Shown here in pieces: positions 24,901-33,240 of a stretch of DNA of 64,000 nt. This DNA comes from Marthasterias glacialis. Taxonomy: Eukaryota; Echinodermata; Asteroidea; Forcipulatida; Asteriidae. The position numbers were made by a program, and so were the translations under genes. Position 1 is the stretch's first letter. Each line of letters begins with the position of its first letter. The stretch covers positions 20,278,754 to 20,342,753 of the forward strand of contig OU452229.1 in NCBI GenBank assembly GCA_911728455.2. Reading direction: 5' to 3'. The notes beneath the pieces were generated by a model. That model did not search any database. It saw only the letters and a program-made list of their open reading frames with translations, and was not told the DNA's origin.

Positions 24901-27900
24901 GATATACTTCTACCACCATTGGAATCTTCTGCTCCCAGTGATGCTATGGCCAATTTCAAAACCACAGCTTAGGCTTGTGCTCTGGCTTAGGCACTGTCCA
25001 CCTCTTTTTGAAGTCCCACATATTAACCGACGGAGCCCAAGCTGGTGCCCAGGACAAAGCCTTGGTTCTCAAATAGGGCTTCATCGGTGGTCCCCAATCT
25101 CCAAAAACCAAATCCATGACAACTTGCTCTTTTTTAAAGTGCACAATTCCTGCTGTCAATTATGTGGCTTTTTTTATCCCCATTTTGTGATATAATTGTC
25201 ATTTTGATTTTAACTTTTAACGTCTCCAATTGTGGATATCAATTGCCCCCGAATCAGGAAGCCCTCTAGGTTGAAAATAGCTCCTCAGCCGCGCTAGCCA
25301 TATTTGTTTCCGTCCCTCCCCTGATTTTTTTCACTTACGGTTGGCAGCTTTGTCCGTGATAGTGTCCCCTGAATTTTGATTATCGTATTGGTTTGATTTC
25401 CTTGGATGTAGGCCGGTAAGGTACGGAAGCCCAAACTGGACCAAGATAAGGATAGCCAGTTAGGGACCAACCTTAAGGGTTTTGTCGTCATGGCGCTGTT
25501 GATGATGCTGATGATGTTTGCCGTCCACTGTACATGGGTCACCAGTAATGCATACTCTAGTCCCAGCATAGTCTTAGCAACCTACAACAATGATGGGTAA
25601 GATTTACGCCTTTTTAGAGACCATTCATTTATTATTTAGTTTTTATTTATTAGATAATATCTCAGGCATAAAGAAATTGCGCGTTAAAATTGCACATCAC
25701 ATGACACCTCAGGAAATTAAAAAAAGTATCACACTTCAATAACGAACGCAAAACAAAATAAAAAAAAAAAACATGAAAAACATGATGTACATTAAAAAAA
25801 CAAAACATATGCAGGCCTGATGGATTGCCCTTAAAAGCTTATTGAGTGGTTTTCCAACTCAAGGGCACATTTGTGCTGGACAATGGAAATACAAACAGAC
25901 ACCCGGCAAACGGGCCAAAAAAAAAAAAGCCCCCCTCCAAAAAAAAAAATGATAATAGTATATGCAAAACAGTTTAGCTCAGAGAGCTGCTAATGGGAGT
26001 AACCTACTGAAGACTGAAGACTGAAGAAAACACATTTCTGCGTAATCATCACTGTACACCCAGACAGGGCTAATCTTGGTGATTTTATTTATTTATTTGT
26101 TTATTTTTTTATTCCAGTAAGTAAAACTGTCTGGACAAATAGTTCGAAACTGATATTTTTGGTTTGTCTTAGAAATGTAGATAGTATTTTAGCGTGTGAA
26201 GCATTGGAAAATGTCAGCTCAGGGCCCAAGTTCATAAAGCCTGTAAGCGGATGTTTTCTGCTTACGGAGCGGCCATTAGCAGAATTTCTTGTTTTATAAA
26301 CACTGCTAACCGTAACAGACCTTGAACTTCACTCTTGAAGGAGCACGGCAATTCTCCCCCTGGTAAGGGGCACTTCAATACTTCAATGAGGAAAATGTAA
26401 ACTTGTATTGGAACTTTGCAAAGGGCACCACGGCAAAAGCACAGGGCAATTGCTGTGGGTGCCCTAGGTTAATTCGAGGCCTGCCGTAAGCAAAGCAAAA
26501 GGTTTCTGTAAGCACATACGTTATGCAACAATGCGAGCGAGTTCATTGTCAACGCGCACACATGCTGCCAAATCTTCTCAATCGTTGATGAAGTACACTT
26601 CTGCTTACGCATCTTTTTCTGCTCAGGGTTCTGCCAACTGTGGTCGGTGCCGGAAAACCCGCCCAGCACTCAAGATTCCCCAACCACCACTGGCGAAATT
26701 TTCTCTTTTTCCGACCACCACTCATTATCAAAGTTTTTGAATTAAAATTGCCAATTTCCTATCACATATTTTCAAAAACATGTAAAATTCTGTAATTACC
26801 AGTAAAAAGGTGTATCCAAAGCCATAAGTTTTGAGTACTTCTTAACATTAACGTACGTTAGTTTGAAACTTTGAGTCTTTTCCAGCGGACCGCATTGATT
26901 TTGCAATGGTTTCCAGTTACGCTGGTCATAGCTTTACGCTTGGCATAACATGATACCAGTTTCATCATCATGTACCCTATTTCATAGCGTTTAATACAAT
27001 GGAAAATGAACATACAGAGCGAGACCATGCTATGCCGTAAACTGTTTTTCAACGGGGCATACACGCTGTGGAATGGCGGTCCAACCGCTTCGCGCACGTG
27101 CACGCTGTGCATTGGGCCGCATTTTTTTTTTTTCCGCCACTAAAAAAATCCTGGGCAGAACCCTGTCTGCTACAGTTCCCTTACTGGTAAACAGCTTTAT
27201 GAAGTGTGGCCCCAGACATAACCTTCACTTTAACCATTTTGGTTGAGTGGGAGTAGGTCAAATCTTTAAGCCGTTTGCAGCCACTAAGGTCATTTTTGTA
27301 CAAGCCTCTTACAGTCACTATACGGTCTGGTAAAACTAAACCTTTTTTTTTTTACCTGATGTCAGGATTGGGATTTCAACTTTCAGAGGGCAAGGCCATT
27401 TTTATTTGGCAAAGGGATCTTCCATTGGAAGATGTTGAAGTCTATTGGAAACTTTTGAAGGGGCACCGAGGCCAAGAGCGGGGCAACAGGTGCCACTGCT
27501 TCAATGCCCTCCGTGTAATTCTAGGGCAAAGATATATCAGAGCCAGTTTCCATAAACATTTATTTATTTTATTTATTTATTTATTTTTTTAATACCTATT
27601 TATTTATTTTATTTATTTTTTGCAGAACTCGCAATATCTTAGATGATTTTCGGGAAGCGTATTTCTGGTTGCGTCAGAACACCGGAGATCGCGACCGCGT
27701 GATGTCTTGGTGGGATTATGGGTACCAGATAGCGGGGATGGCCAACAGAACAACGCTAGTTGATAACAACACGTGGAACAACAGCCATATCGCATTGGTA
27801 GGTTTCACCTTGCAGCAAACGTAGCCTGACAATGTGGAGTGAATTGTTTGTTTGTGCTGGGCCACCCAGAGGCAGTTCATGTGCACATATTAAAGTATTC

Positions 27901-30900
27901 TACTTTGAAAATGTCTATCCAACCATATTCATTGCATAACAAAGGCTTTTTATAGCCCAGAAGAGCCCAATCTTATAGGAACGTGTCCCTTTAAGACCTC
28001 CCTCAAAAACTAACTACTTTTAACTCTGGATATTCATTACCTACAGGTCGGTAAGGCCATGTCGTCCAATGAGACGGAGGCTTATAAAATCATGCGTGCG
28101 CTGGATGTCAACTACGTCCTGGTTATATTCGGCGGTGTGATTGGCTACTCGGGGGATGACATCAATAAGTTCTTATGGATGGTTCGCATTGCCGAGGGTG
28201 AACATCCTAAAGACATCAGGGTAAGTGTTAAAGACGTACGCTGGTCACTGCACTACAAACAAAATCGTGCCACGAGCCTGCGGATTAAGATTGTGATGCG
28301 GATGTCCACAAAATCTGACGTCAGAGATTGTAATGTAAACTGGCCTCAGAATATTATTACGATTGTTGTGTCAGCCACAAGATGATAAAATTCAGCAGGT
28401 ACTACCAAATTTGGCCATAATTTTTTTTCAATGGGCCAAAAAAGCCAAGATTTCATTTTATCCTCACCCCTGGTGTACCCCACAAGCCTGTAGACTTTCA
28501 TTGGCCAAACCCTAACCACTGCAGAGTAAGGAGTGTTGAAAGACAGCAGCCACCTGTCTCCGTACAGTAATTGATTGACCCCTGTGCTAAGGATCCTTGG
28601 CACAGGGTGGTGTGCACTGTGTGAAAACAACTTGGGGCTGCACACTGATCATAAATAACACAAGTCTAAGTCTTGACTGGCACTCCAATTCACCCCCACG
28701 GTCATTTCTAATAGCTTTGGGCTTGGAGGGGGGGTATAAAAGACAGGGTGTTGATAAAAAATCGGCTTGTGGTTACACAGCGTAAGGTTTTCATTCCGGC
28801 GGATATCAGGGTTAAGTGACCCAATTCACCTGACGTCATCATCACAATAATCTTGGTTGCGCCATTTTGGGAGTCAGTGTCCCTGTGTGTTATACAGTGT
28901 AGTACAAGGTTTAGTCGAGACAGCATCAACACGCTTACCTATTGACTCCTGTGGTGTTTTTTTTTTATACTATATACACATGCACTAGCTTAATTTAGCG
29001 AGAGACATTTGAGTTTGAGCATGCAGTGCTCATTTTTTCTTGGTAATTTTCTTGAAAAAAAAAGAAATAAATTGTAGAACTTGTGGAAACACTCTTTCAC
29101 ATCGATTTGTTTTGATCATTGGTTGCAGGAGATTGAGCATGTCGATTTAATCTTTTTTTTCTTTTTTTAATATTTCAAAGAAAACTATCTGGGTAAATTT
29201 AGTTCGATTTTGGGGTGAACAAAGAAAAATAACTAGAACGGGATTTGAGCCTGGGACCTCCGGATTAACGTGCCCACACTAAGAGGAAGGGAAATTGTTA
29301 AGTCACCTGTCAACATTTTCTTTGAACAAAAATGTACCATTCTGAAAAGTTGTTGCTCAAAAATGATATAGTGTAAAGGAGATGGAAATTTTTAGTATTT
29401 TACAGTAATAAACATGTATTGATTTTAAAAACTGAAAAAGGGAAATTCACAATAAAACCATTAATTAACTAAATTCAAATGTTACAGTAACAATATTTTT
29501 GCTTTTTTGAAAAGCTATTCAAATAGGGATTGACATGAGGTAATTCTTTGTGCTATTTTCAGGAGTCGGACTATTTCACTGTAAATGGAGAATTCCGCGT
29601 TGACAGCTCTGGTTCCCCGACTCTGCTCAACTGCCTCATGTACAAGATGTGCTACTACCGCTTTGGTGAAATGCAGGTTTGTCTACCATGGCAACTGAAA
29701 AAATAATAATAAAATAATATTGTTTGGGGGGAAAATGCATGCATGACTGTGACAAAGTACACAATCTCATAGAGTGATCAGAGCACACTGCTCAAAACTT
29801 TAGTTATTTGTTAGAAAACAAAGAGATCATCAAAATCTTAAAGAAGTTCTACCGCAATTCCTATCATCTCTCTTTTTGTTCCAAAATTGTTTGTTTGTTT
29901 GTTTGTTTGTTGGGTTGGTTGTTTGTTTCTTTGTTTTTGTTTGCTTGTTTGCGTGTTGGGGGTGGTTGTTGCAGGTGTTCGTTTGTTTTATTTCTGATTT
30001 TAGCATAATTGAGTTAGTTAGATTTGTTTTTCTCACTTTGAAAAGGCACTCGACTACAAGCCTTTGCGTATTTAACAGGGTCGTGCCTCCAGTGAACTTG
30101 TTCATGAAGTTTGTGATGATCTATTCTGCATGGGAAACAATTGTCATTAAATAGGCAAATTTATTTTGTTCTCATTTACTTTTGTTATCAAATCAAAATC
30201 CACAAATAAATGTTTTTCCTAGAAATTGATTTTTTCTTTTCGCCAAACAATTACTTTGGAGACCACTCTTGACTAATAAACTCCAATTACCAGGAGCTCA
30301 AAAATTTGCAGACGCAATTTTATTAAATCCATATCAACTGCACCGACTACTTTATTGGCCTGAACCGACAAAATCATACTTATCCCCCCCACCCCCAACT
30401 TCATTTTACTTTATCATCAGCTGGATTTCAGGAGTCCCCCAGGGTACGACCGGACTCGCAACGCCGAGATCGGCAACAAAGACATCTCCTTCCAGCATTT
30501 AGAGGAAGCTTATACCACAGAGCACTGGCTCGTCCGCATTTACAGGGTCAAACCCTTGGAAAATAGACAGCCAGTACTGAAGACGACCACCAAGAAATCA
30601 ACCAAGAAAAAGTTTTCCTCCAAGAAGGTACGGTGGCCCCTTGATTGGTAACATCGTCGGATCGTAGCGAAAAACATCTCTAGATTTTATTTTTGATTTG
30701 TGCTATCAGAAATGTAAAAAAATGTTGTTTGTAACAGTCGCTGTTTTCAAGTGGGGGGTGTGTCCGAATTAGTGGTGATGGCTGCTGCTTGATAGTCACG
30801 TGACCTTGTATTGAAGGTCAATAGCAACCCTCTTCGCAACAGCCACAGCCACCAATTTGGGGCACGGTCTAATTGTACTATATTAAGTCAATGCCATTTT

Positions 30901-31153
30901 CAGAAATATGCTGAAACCTTACACAGTAATTCTCTGTTAACCAATTTGATTGAAAACTTTATGTAGAAATTAAAATACTCTTTAAAAAACTAGTTTGAAT
31001 TCCTGACAGTAGTTTTTTTTCTTTTTTTCTTTGATCTCTCGGCAGACATCCAAAAGAAAGCGTGGGTCCATCAAGAACAAACCAGTTATCAAGAAAGGTA
31101 AACGCAAGACGACCACACGCAAGACGTCAACCAAGAAGCAACGCTCCAACTAA
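842..31153 (+). CDS. STT3B: STT3B-type oligosaccharyltransferase catalytic subunit (17 exons in window, 5' partial)
   Basis: Catalytic subunit of the ER oligosaccharyltransferase. It transfers the lipid-linked glycan to Asn in N-X-S/T sequons, and the STT3B class acts largely post-translationally. Exons: 842-950, 2226-2335, 3733-3821, 7334-7422, 15297-15362, 16975-17074, 18028-18126, 20748-20894, 22579-22627, 23320-23474, 24455-24681, 25412-25596, 27626-27797, 28047-28220, 29563-29676, 30421-30627, 31046-31153. Phases agree at every junction and give 732 aa plus TAA. Seen directly: the SVSE motif of the external loop, the WWDYG catalytic signature, the [11 protein letters not shown] region after it, and many hydrophobic membrane segments. 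The acidic loop in the 24.4 kb exon and the Lys/Arg-rich C-terminal tail favour STT3B over STT3A. The first codon base at 842 completes a Trp, so the N-terminus, with the first acidic motif and first membrane helix, lies upstream. The family call is very secure and the paralogue call strong. Confidence 0.96.
976..1169. repeat. MITE family A, complete palindromic copy
   Basis: Terminal inverted repeats GGGCCCAATTTCATAGAACT and the inverse of AGCTCTATGAAATTGGGCC bound a 194-bp element that folds back on itself. It lies in the STT3B intron directly after the first exon of the window. Other copies: 12536-12736, 12738-12936, 15045-15237 and the longer relative 50194-50478. Confidence 0.85.
1367..1515. 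repeat. MITE family C copy (GGCCGTTTACGAAACCACGG termini)
   Basis: The 149-bp element starts GGCCGTTTACGAAACCACGG and ends with the inverse complement of the same sequence. A GGCTTGGGCTC-rich arm and a central AAAATAACTGACAGA-like stretch are shared with the copy at 36114-36262. Confidence 0.85.
2226..2335 (+). CDS. STT3B: STT3B exon b
   Basis: Encodes [20 protein letters not shown] followed by [17 protein letters not shown], the end of an external loop and a membrane helix. Acceptor TGTAG, donor GTAATT. It ends with AG, the first two bases of a Ser codon completed at 3733. Confidence 0.95.
2630..2901. repeat. Foldback element with poly-C and poly-G ends
   Basis: One end is a C-run followed by a GGGCACCCAGCTAAATGCAA-like arm and GCAACAAAACGCAACAC. 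The other end has GTGGTGCGTTTTGTG, ATGCAGGGTGCC and a 24-base G-run at 2878-2901. The arms are approximate inverted repeats. The G-run could form a quadruplex. Confidence 0.6.
3131..3266. repeat. Short palindromic MITE (AAGCCCGGTTCA termini)
   Basis: A 136-bp element with ends TAAAGCCCGGTTCA and TGAACCGGGCTTA, and internal inverted words CGAAAGCGAAGCGAATT and AATTCGCTTCGCCTTCGC. Non-coding despite an open frame across it. Confidence 0.85.
3733..3821 (+). CDS. STT3B: STT3B exon c
   Basis: Encodes [20 protein letters not shown] then LLAACFIAI, aligning with the [17 protein letters not shown] region of animal STT3. Donor GTAAGT at 3822. The last base is the first of a Val codon. Confidence 0.95.
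4711..4793 (+). repeat. 3' end fragment of tRNA-Leu SINE family
   Basis: Shares AACCTGTCTTTAAA, AGTACCTAACTG and GCTGTATAAGACTG with the SINE 3' region at 57220-57320. This gives the family a GCGCTATATAAGACTG-like tail. Confidence 0.55.
6180..6560 (-). repeat. tRNA-Leu-derived SINE, complete copy
   Basis: Read on the minus strand, the head is tRNA-like with an A box GGCCGAGCG and a B box GGTTCGAATCC. A body with GGACATTAAGCCGTAGGTCC follows, then an ATT-repeat tail at 6180-6210. The anticodon-loop position is CTCAAG, as in tRNA-Leu(CAA). The body beyond 6215 is almost identical to the copy at 60226-60592. Confidence 0.85.
7334..7422 (+). CDS. STT3B: STT3B exon d
   Basis: Encodes [20 protein letters not shown] then [10 protein letters not shown]. 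The sequence [12 protein letters not shown] is the highly conserved STT3 luminal motif carrying a D-N-E acidic cluster that helps bind metal and substrate. Donor GTAAGG at 7423. Confidence 0.96.
8383..8800 (-). repeat. tRNA-Leu-derived SINE, long copy
   Basis: The head at 8700-8795 on the minus strand has GTGGCCGAGCGGATAAGA, then CACCAGACTCAAGCTCTGGTG (a paired anticodon stem with loop ACTCAAG), then GTGGGTTCGAATCCTGG. The body and an ATT-repeat tail extend to 8383. A different 3' half from the 6180 copy shows two subfamilies. Confidence 0.88.
9713..10370. repeat. Dispersed repeat family F, long copy
   Basis: Shares several stretches with 37330-37690: CAACATTGG.AAG, CAGATTT, TTTCACAGG-like words, AAGTGCGGA.ACTGG and TCTTTGACAATTACCAAT. 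It also shares CTATCCAACCATATTCATT with 27880-28000. No coding capacity; class unknown. Confidence 0.6.
10651..10953. repeat. Dispersed repeat family E, copy 1
   Basis: A unit of about 300 bp running from GTGACCTTGTACATTCCAGG to CATGTGATGTCACAGGTCAC. Two more copies lie at 31471-31738 and 53957-54245. Unclassified; no terminal inverted repeat seen. Confidence 0.7.
10954..11076. repeat. Palindromic element next to family E
   Basis: Arms of about 45 bp: CCTGTTGGGAAGTGATGACG with AGTGCAAT, against ATTGCACTT with GTAATGACTTGCCAACAGG. A hairpin of this size resembles a small MITE. Confidence 0.65.
12536..12936. repeat. Two adjacent MITE family A copies
   Basis: 12536-12736 and 12738-12936 each carry CCAATTTCATAGAGCTGCTT-like ends and the GGTAACCTTATTCTGG or inverse interior. 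They are separated by only a base or two. Confidence 0.8.
13141..13624. repeat. Foldback element of about 480 bp
   Basis: The left arm holds GGGCTCCAAGGTCAGTTCAG, TGCACTCATTT, TCTCTAACCTCA and AGTGTAAAATGCCA. The right arm holds these inverted: TGGCATTTTACACC, TGAGGTTGGAGA, AAATGAGTGCATG and TTGGACCTTGGAGCCC. The arms are over 120 bp, with about 200 bp between. Confidence 0.8.
14497..14868. repeat. Tandem duplication, two units of about 183 bp
   Basis: Both units start ATAGCTGTTCCGACATGCTG and share GCTATTGTTTCTGTC, a T-rich and ATT-rich tract, then TTTCCCCCGAAAC.CCATTG and GACTTAACAT. The second copy has an expanded ATT microsatellite at 14740-14788. Confidence 0.8.
15045..15237. repeat. 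MITE family A copy before STT3B exon e
   Basis: Ends GGGCCCACTTTCATAAAGCT and ATATGAAACTGGGCT, with interior CATGGTATTTTGGCCGGTAA. It ends 60 bp before the exon at 15297. Confidence 0.7.
15297..15362 (+). CDS. STT3B: STT3B exon e
   Basis: A short exon of 22 whole codons, [20 protein letters not shown] then YM. It matches the KSVKTGS...LSYFYM segment of STT3B. It lies after an intron of about 7.9 kb, the longest in the window, which is filled with repeats. Acceptor TCACAG, donor GTAAGT. Confidence 0.93.
15380..15705 (+). repeat. Second tRNA-derived SINE family
   Basis: The tRNA-like head includes GTGTGGCTTGTGCGTAAAGT and a B box GGTTCGAGTCC. Then comes a body of about 230 bp with GGTTTTCTCCTTTGCCATGA, ending in a TTGTTGTTATTACTAT-type tail. 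It is in the STT3B intron, 18 bp after the exon e donor. Confidence 0.75.
16680..16861. repeat. Palindromic MITE (CAATAGACCTTTATCATG termini)
   Basis: The 182-bp element begins CAATAGACCTTTATCATGCT and ends with the inverse, ATGATAAAGGTCTATTG. The inner words GCCATCTTG and AAGATGGC are also inverted. Confidence 0.85.
16975..17074 (+). CDS. STT3B: STT3B exon f
   Basis: Encodes [20 protein letters not shown] then [13 protein letters not shown], a near-invariant STT3 membrane segment. Acceptor GCAG, donor GTAAGC at 17075. The 3' third of this exon and its donor have a decayed duplicate at 17686-17752. Confidence 0.96.
17109..17552 (-). repeat. Tandem pair of tRNA-derived SINEs with 11-bp target duplication
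   Basis: Two copies (about 17109-17285 and 17366-17522) share TTTACCCATACACCGATGTG, GCACTGTATGCTCAGTACTT and the B box complement GGGATTCGAACCCACGAC. On the minus strand the A-box region is TAGTCTACTAGTTGGTAAGA. The pair is flanked by AAATCTCAAAG at 17098-17108 and again at 17553-17563, which marks the insertion event. Confidence 0.8.
17686..17795 (+). pseudogene. Decayed duplicate of STT3B exon f 3' end with donor and intron
   Basis: 17686-17752 aligns with 17041-17108: the last 34 bases of exon f, its GTAAG donor and the following intron. By eye there are about seven substitutions and one deleted G. The deletion shifts the frame and a TAG falls at the old splice junction, so it cannot serve as an alternative exon. 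The similarity continues past the SINE insertion point: GCCTCATAAAGACACA at 17754 matches CCTCATAAAGACACA at 17566. No acceptor or upstream half of the exon is present. Confidence 0.8.
18028..18126 (+). CDS. STT3B: STT3B exon g
   Basis: Encodes [20 protein letters not shown] then [12 protein letters not shown], matching the conserved [22 protein letters not shown] region. The donor is GTGTGT at 18127, weaker than its neighbours but in phase with the exon at 20748. Confidence 0.95.
18127..20747. other. STT3B intron g-h, largely unassigned
   Basis: Contains a T-run (19540-19578), a C-run (19678-19694), a GT/G-run (19800-19832) and the 76-bp tandem duplication at 18500. No gene or recognised mobile element in 18700-20700. 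Confidence 0.6.
18500..18651. repeat. Tandem duplication of about 76 bp
   Basis: Two units begin AAAAAGTTGATTGA.ATTGG and share GCTAATGTTTTCAGTAG-like and GATTCATGTT words. Confidence 0.75.
20748..20894 (+). CDS. STT3B: STT3B exon h
   Basis: Encodes [20 protein letters not shown] then [21 protein letters not shown] and VVLLTYA: two membrane helices joined by a charged cytosolic loop. Acceptor ACCCAG, donor GTAAGA at 20895. Confidence 0.95.
21756..22437. repeat. 55-bp minisatellite in STT3B intron, about 12 units
   Basis: Units start CTAAGCATGATCAGTTTGGC and end GACTGTTTGGGCCCCACG. Starts fall at 21756, 21811, 21865, 21920 and 21975, and continue at 55-bp spacing (one unit is 54). Units differ at a few positions, mainly in the GGCCCC(A/G)CG end. 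Open frames across it are an effect of the repeat. Confidence 0.95.
22579..22627 (+). CDS. STT3B: STT3B exon i (49 bp microexon-like)
   Basis: A small exon encoding [17 protein letters not shown], a conserved luminal sequence. Acceptor CTTTAG, donor GTAAGT at 22628. It is identified only by the conserved protein and the exact phase fit between the exons at 20748 and 23320. Confidence 0.93.
22693..23047. repeat. 50-bp direct and 50-bp inverted repeats in STT3B intron
   Basis: 22693-22742 is repeated directly at 22799-22848 (AATCTCACCAGTGATGCCGT and onward, one difference). Between them, 22749-22798 recurs inverted at 22998-23047 with 49 of 50 bases matching, so the transcript could form a long hairpin with a 199-base loop. 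Confidence 0.85.
23320..23474 (+). CDS. STT3B: STT3B exon j with SVSE motif
   Basis: Encodes [20 protein letters not shown] then [20 protein letters not shown] and [15 protein letters not shown] is the external-loop motif in which the Glu helps position the acceptor Asn in this enzyme family. Acceptor CTGCAG, donor GTAAGT at 23475. Confidence 0.96.
24092..24397. repeat. MITE family B copy interrupted by another MITE
   Basis: The outer element starts AGGCCTGATACTTCATGGAG and ends GATCAGGCCTG at 24397. It is flanked by CAAATGT and CAAACGT, a probable diverged target duplication. The inner element is 24134-24271, with ends GGCTCGATTTCACAAAG and CTGTGAAATCAGCC. The composite ends about 57 bp before STT3B exon k. 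Confidence 0.8.
24455..24681 (+). CDS. STT3B: STT3B exon k with acidic cytosolic loop
   Basis: Begins [20 protein letters not shown], containing the conserved membrane segment with the Arg of the VMVRLMLT motif. It continues into a strongly charged loop made of runs of Asp, Glu and Lys ([19 protein letters not shown]). STT3B proteins carry an acidic insert here and STT3A proteins are shorter. The donor is GTCAGA at 24682, a weaker match to consensus. Confidence 0.94.
24949..25090. repeat. Decayed MITE family C copy
   Basis: Recognisable by GGCCAATTTCAAAACCACAG and GGCTTGTGCTCTGGCTTAGG at one end and CAAAGCCTTGGTTCTCAAAT at the other. It is more diverged than the copies at 1367 and 36114. Confidence 0.5.
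25412..25596 (+). CDS. STT3B: STT3B exon l
   Basis: Starts [20 protein letters not shown] and then enters the last membrane helix, [20 protein letters not shown], followed by [13 protein letters not shown]. This is the junction of the membrane domain with the C-terminal luminal catalytic domain. Donor GTAAGA at 25597. Confidence 0.95.
26221..26530. repeat. MITE family A relative carrying an inserted MITE B
   Basis: The outer element has GGGCCCAAGTTCATAAAGCC and GCTAACCGTAA. MITE B occupies 26316-26483 (ends CAGACCTTGAACTT and AATTCGAGGCCTG). CCGTAA is present on both sides (26310-26315 and 26484-26489), marking the insertion. Confidence 0.75.
27368..27530. repeat. MITE family B variant
   Basis: Shares AGGGCAAGGCCATTTTTATT, GGGCACCGAGGCCAAGAGC and TCCGTGTAATTCTAGG with 51540-51695, forming a separate subfamily. 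Non-coding. Confidence 0.55.
27626..27797 (+). CDS. STT3B: STT3B exon m with WWDYG signature
   Basis: Encodes [20 protein letters not shown] then [20 protein letters not shown] and [22 protein letters not shown] binds the +2 Thr/Ser of the sequon in all STT3 enzymes. The NNT and NNS sequons just after it are a conserved glycosylated region of the protein itself. Acceptor TTGCAG after a T-rich tract, donor GTAGGT. Confidence 0.97.
28047..28220 (+). CDS. STT3B: STT3B exon n
   Basis: Encodes [20 protein letters not shown] then [20 protein letters not shown] and [18 protein letters not shown], close to identical with animal STT3B. Acceptor CTACAG, donor GTAAGT at 28221. Confidence 0.97.
29563..29676 (+). 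CDS. STT3B: STT3B exon o
   Basis: Encodes [20 protein letters not shown] then [18 protein letters not shown] of the luminal domain. Acceptor TTTCAG, donor GTTTGT at 29677, a non-optimal but valid GT site. Confidence 0.95.
30421..30627 (+). CDS. STT3B: STT3B exon p
   Basis: Encodes [20 protein letters not shown], then the end of the folded domain ([17 protein letters not shown]), then the start of a basic tail with repeated Lys and Thr. Acceptor ATCATCAG, donor GTACGG at 30628. Confidence 0.94.
31046..31153 (+). CDS. STT3B: STT3B last coding exon, basic tail and stop
   Basis: Encodes a 35-residue tail made almost wholly of Lys, Arg, Thr and Ser, beginning [20 protein letters not shown]. It aligns with the C-terminal KRKRGYIKNK-type tail of STT3B and ends at TAA 31151-31153. 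Acceptor CGGCAG. Confidence 0.93.
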   Translation, partial: TSKRKRGSIKNKPVIKKGKRKTTTRKTSTKKQRSN

Positions 31154-31470
31154 GTCAGCTTTCAAGACCCTAGGTTTCCATCTTTACAGAAGTGCTGATA
31201 GCACAGACAGATGCTGCTCGGGCTTGGTTGGTTCCCTGGCCCTCTTTTATTGTGAAATGTCCATAGCTTTGGCTGGTTATCTGTTTGAAGTTTGAGTATA
31301 AAGACGTTGTCTCAAGCCAATTTTTCTGATTCCGAGCTCGTTTTTTGAGGTTTTACTTTGACGACGTTAGTCGTGGCAGAAAAGCTTGCCCCATCATTGT
31401 TTGAATGTTTCTAAATATAAATATGTAGACTGTGTGACCTGGTTTCCGACAACTGACCCATGCTCTGGAG

Positions 31471-31738
31471 AGTGACCTTGTCCATATTTGGGATTTCCTG
31501 GTAGGCAAGATAATACACTGGTCTTATGAGAAATTTTACATTTTTTTTTATCACAGTTTCATAATCAGGAATTGTAAAAAATAATAGCAGCTGAACAAGT
31601 TTGGAGAAAATTCAATTTTCATAAAATGTCAGATTTTATGTTTTCTTCCATTGGGCTGCATACAAATCATGCCTGCAGGAAGTGCAGCCTATGTGGCTCT
31701 TTTGTAAGCATGTGATGTCACAGGTCACATGATCTAGA
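31471..31738. repeat. Dispersed repeat family E, copy 2 (in STT3B 3' UTR region)
   Basis: Runs from GTGACCTTGTCCATATTTGG to GTCACAGGTCACATG. It has the same order of conserved words as the copy at 10651. Confidence 0.65.
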
Positions 31739-32149
31739 TACAGTCCGCATGATTTACAATCTGAAAGGAAAGTAAGTCTACTGCCCTCTAGTGTCCAGTT
31801 TTCAAGCTTCAACAGTTTTCTCATCATCAATTCTGATTACTTTGTCTTTGAATGACTCTTTCTTTGACACATAACAAACAATGCAGAGTTTACTATTTTC
31901 ACACGATTCTTGCCGGTAAATCAAAATCCGCTAAGCACCATTTGTTGTTATCAATATTGCTTAAAATTACTCTGTAAGATTGACTTTTTAATCCTTATTA
32001 GTACAATACACTCATGGGGGGCTTTTACCTCATTGGTAGGTCTTCACAGGTGTGTGGAGAACTTAAGTTTCCTAGCGAAAGATTTTCGACAGGATTTATA
32101 AATTAGTTTCCCCGTCATTGCTTTTTCACTTAGCTGATGTAATGCTTGC

Positions 32150-32345
32150 ATCAGGACAGAAGAACAGCCCAGGCGAGCTTGGCTGTCCAGCCGTTAAGAC
32201 ATTGGTTCGAGTCCCACCCGAGGTGCTCGTGGATAATTTTTTTGTTCCCCACAGCACCTCGGGAGTACGAAGTGCATATGAAACGGACGTCGGTGTAGGC
32301 AGGAAAACTCAAATTGTAATATTGCTTGTTGCCTCCACAGCACCT
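32150..32345 (+). repeat. tRNA-like SINE fragment
   Basis: Contains a B-box-like GGTTCGAGTCCCACCCGAGG after CTTGGCTGTCCAGCCGTTAA, then a non-coding body. No complete cloverleaf forms. Confidence 0.45.
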
Positions 32346-33240
32346 GTTTACATATTCATGAGGTCGTCTTGAATATTGAAGGTAGGAGCTCATGAATATG
32401 GAACAAGATCAGGTGTGTGTACATCTTGTCAGCCATCTGTAGTATACTGATACGTAGGTTAACTTCTATACACTTGTGTGCACTTGGACAAACAGGTCGT
32501 GCCGATAACGGGAGACTTTGTGACACTAGGTGGCAGCAGACAAACCAGGTAGTTTTTTTTTGGTTTTTTTTCAGTGTTTATGTAGTCTGAGCATGCGCAC
32601 GTTTCAAAGAATAGAGAGGTTTCACGTGACATCACCAGAGACCTTTTTCTAATGCTGCGTGCACAAACGGACGCTGAAAATCATTTAGCTATTGAGTTTT
32701 GACATGGCTGGACCCAACATGGCTGCGAAATGAATTTTTCCCGGGGCCACGCAACCTCTGTATAGTAGATCTGCCTGGTAAGTCTGCTGCCACCTATGAT
32801 ACAAAAGGAAGTTTGCATTGAAATTCGTTCTATGACGTTATTATAGATGGTTAGAAAATTTACATTAGAAAAAAGTGTTATTTTGTGTAGCACTTTTGAA
32901 GGGGATAGTGTTTAGAGAATGGGTACAGTTTCTTCCGTTTTTTTTTTTAATTGGTGGTGAAAATACCCCTCGGAATTTTGTATTTTGTATTCTGCATAAA
33001 TTGCTGGGTGAAAAAACATCTTTTTCAACAGAATGGGTTTAGATGCATTTTGTTTGCACAAAGTGGTCAGGGAAATGTTTGCCTGTACACTTTTCTGTTT
33101 TTGTTTTGTTTTTTCCTGGAGTCTGAGTATGACAGATATATAAAATTTGTTTACACAACTGTAAATAGGTTCAAATGACTATAACCTATCAATAATATTT
33201 GTCTGTCTGTCTGTCTGTCCTAGTTGTATTTGTTCTGTAA

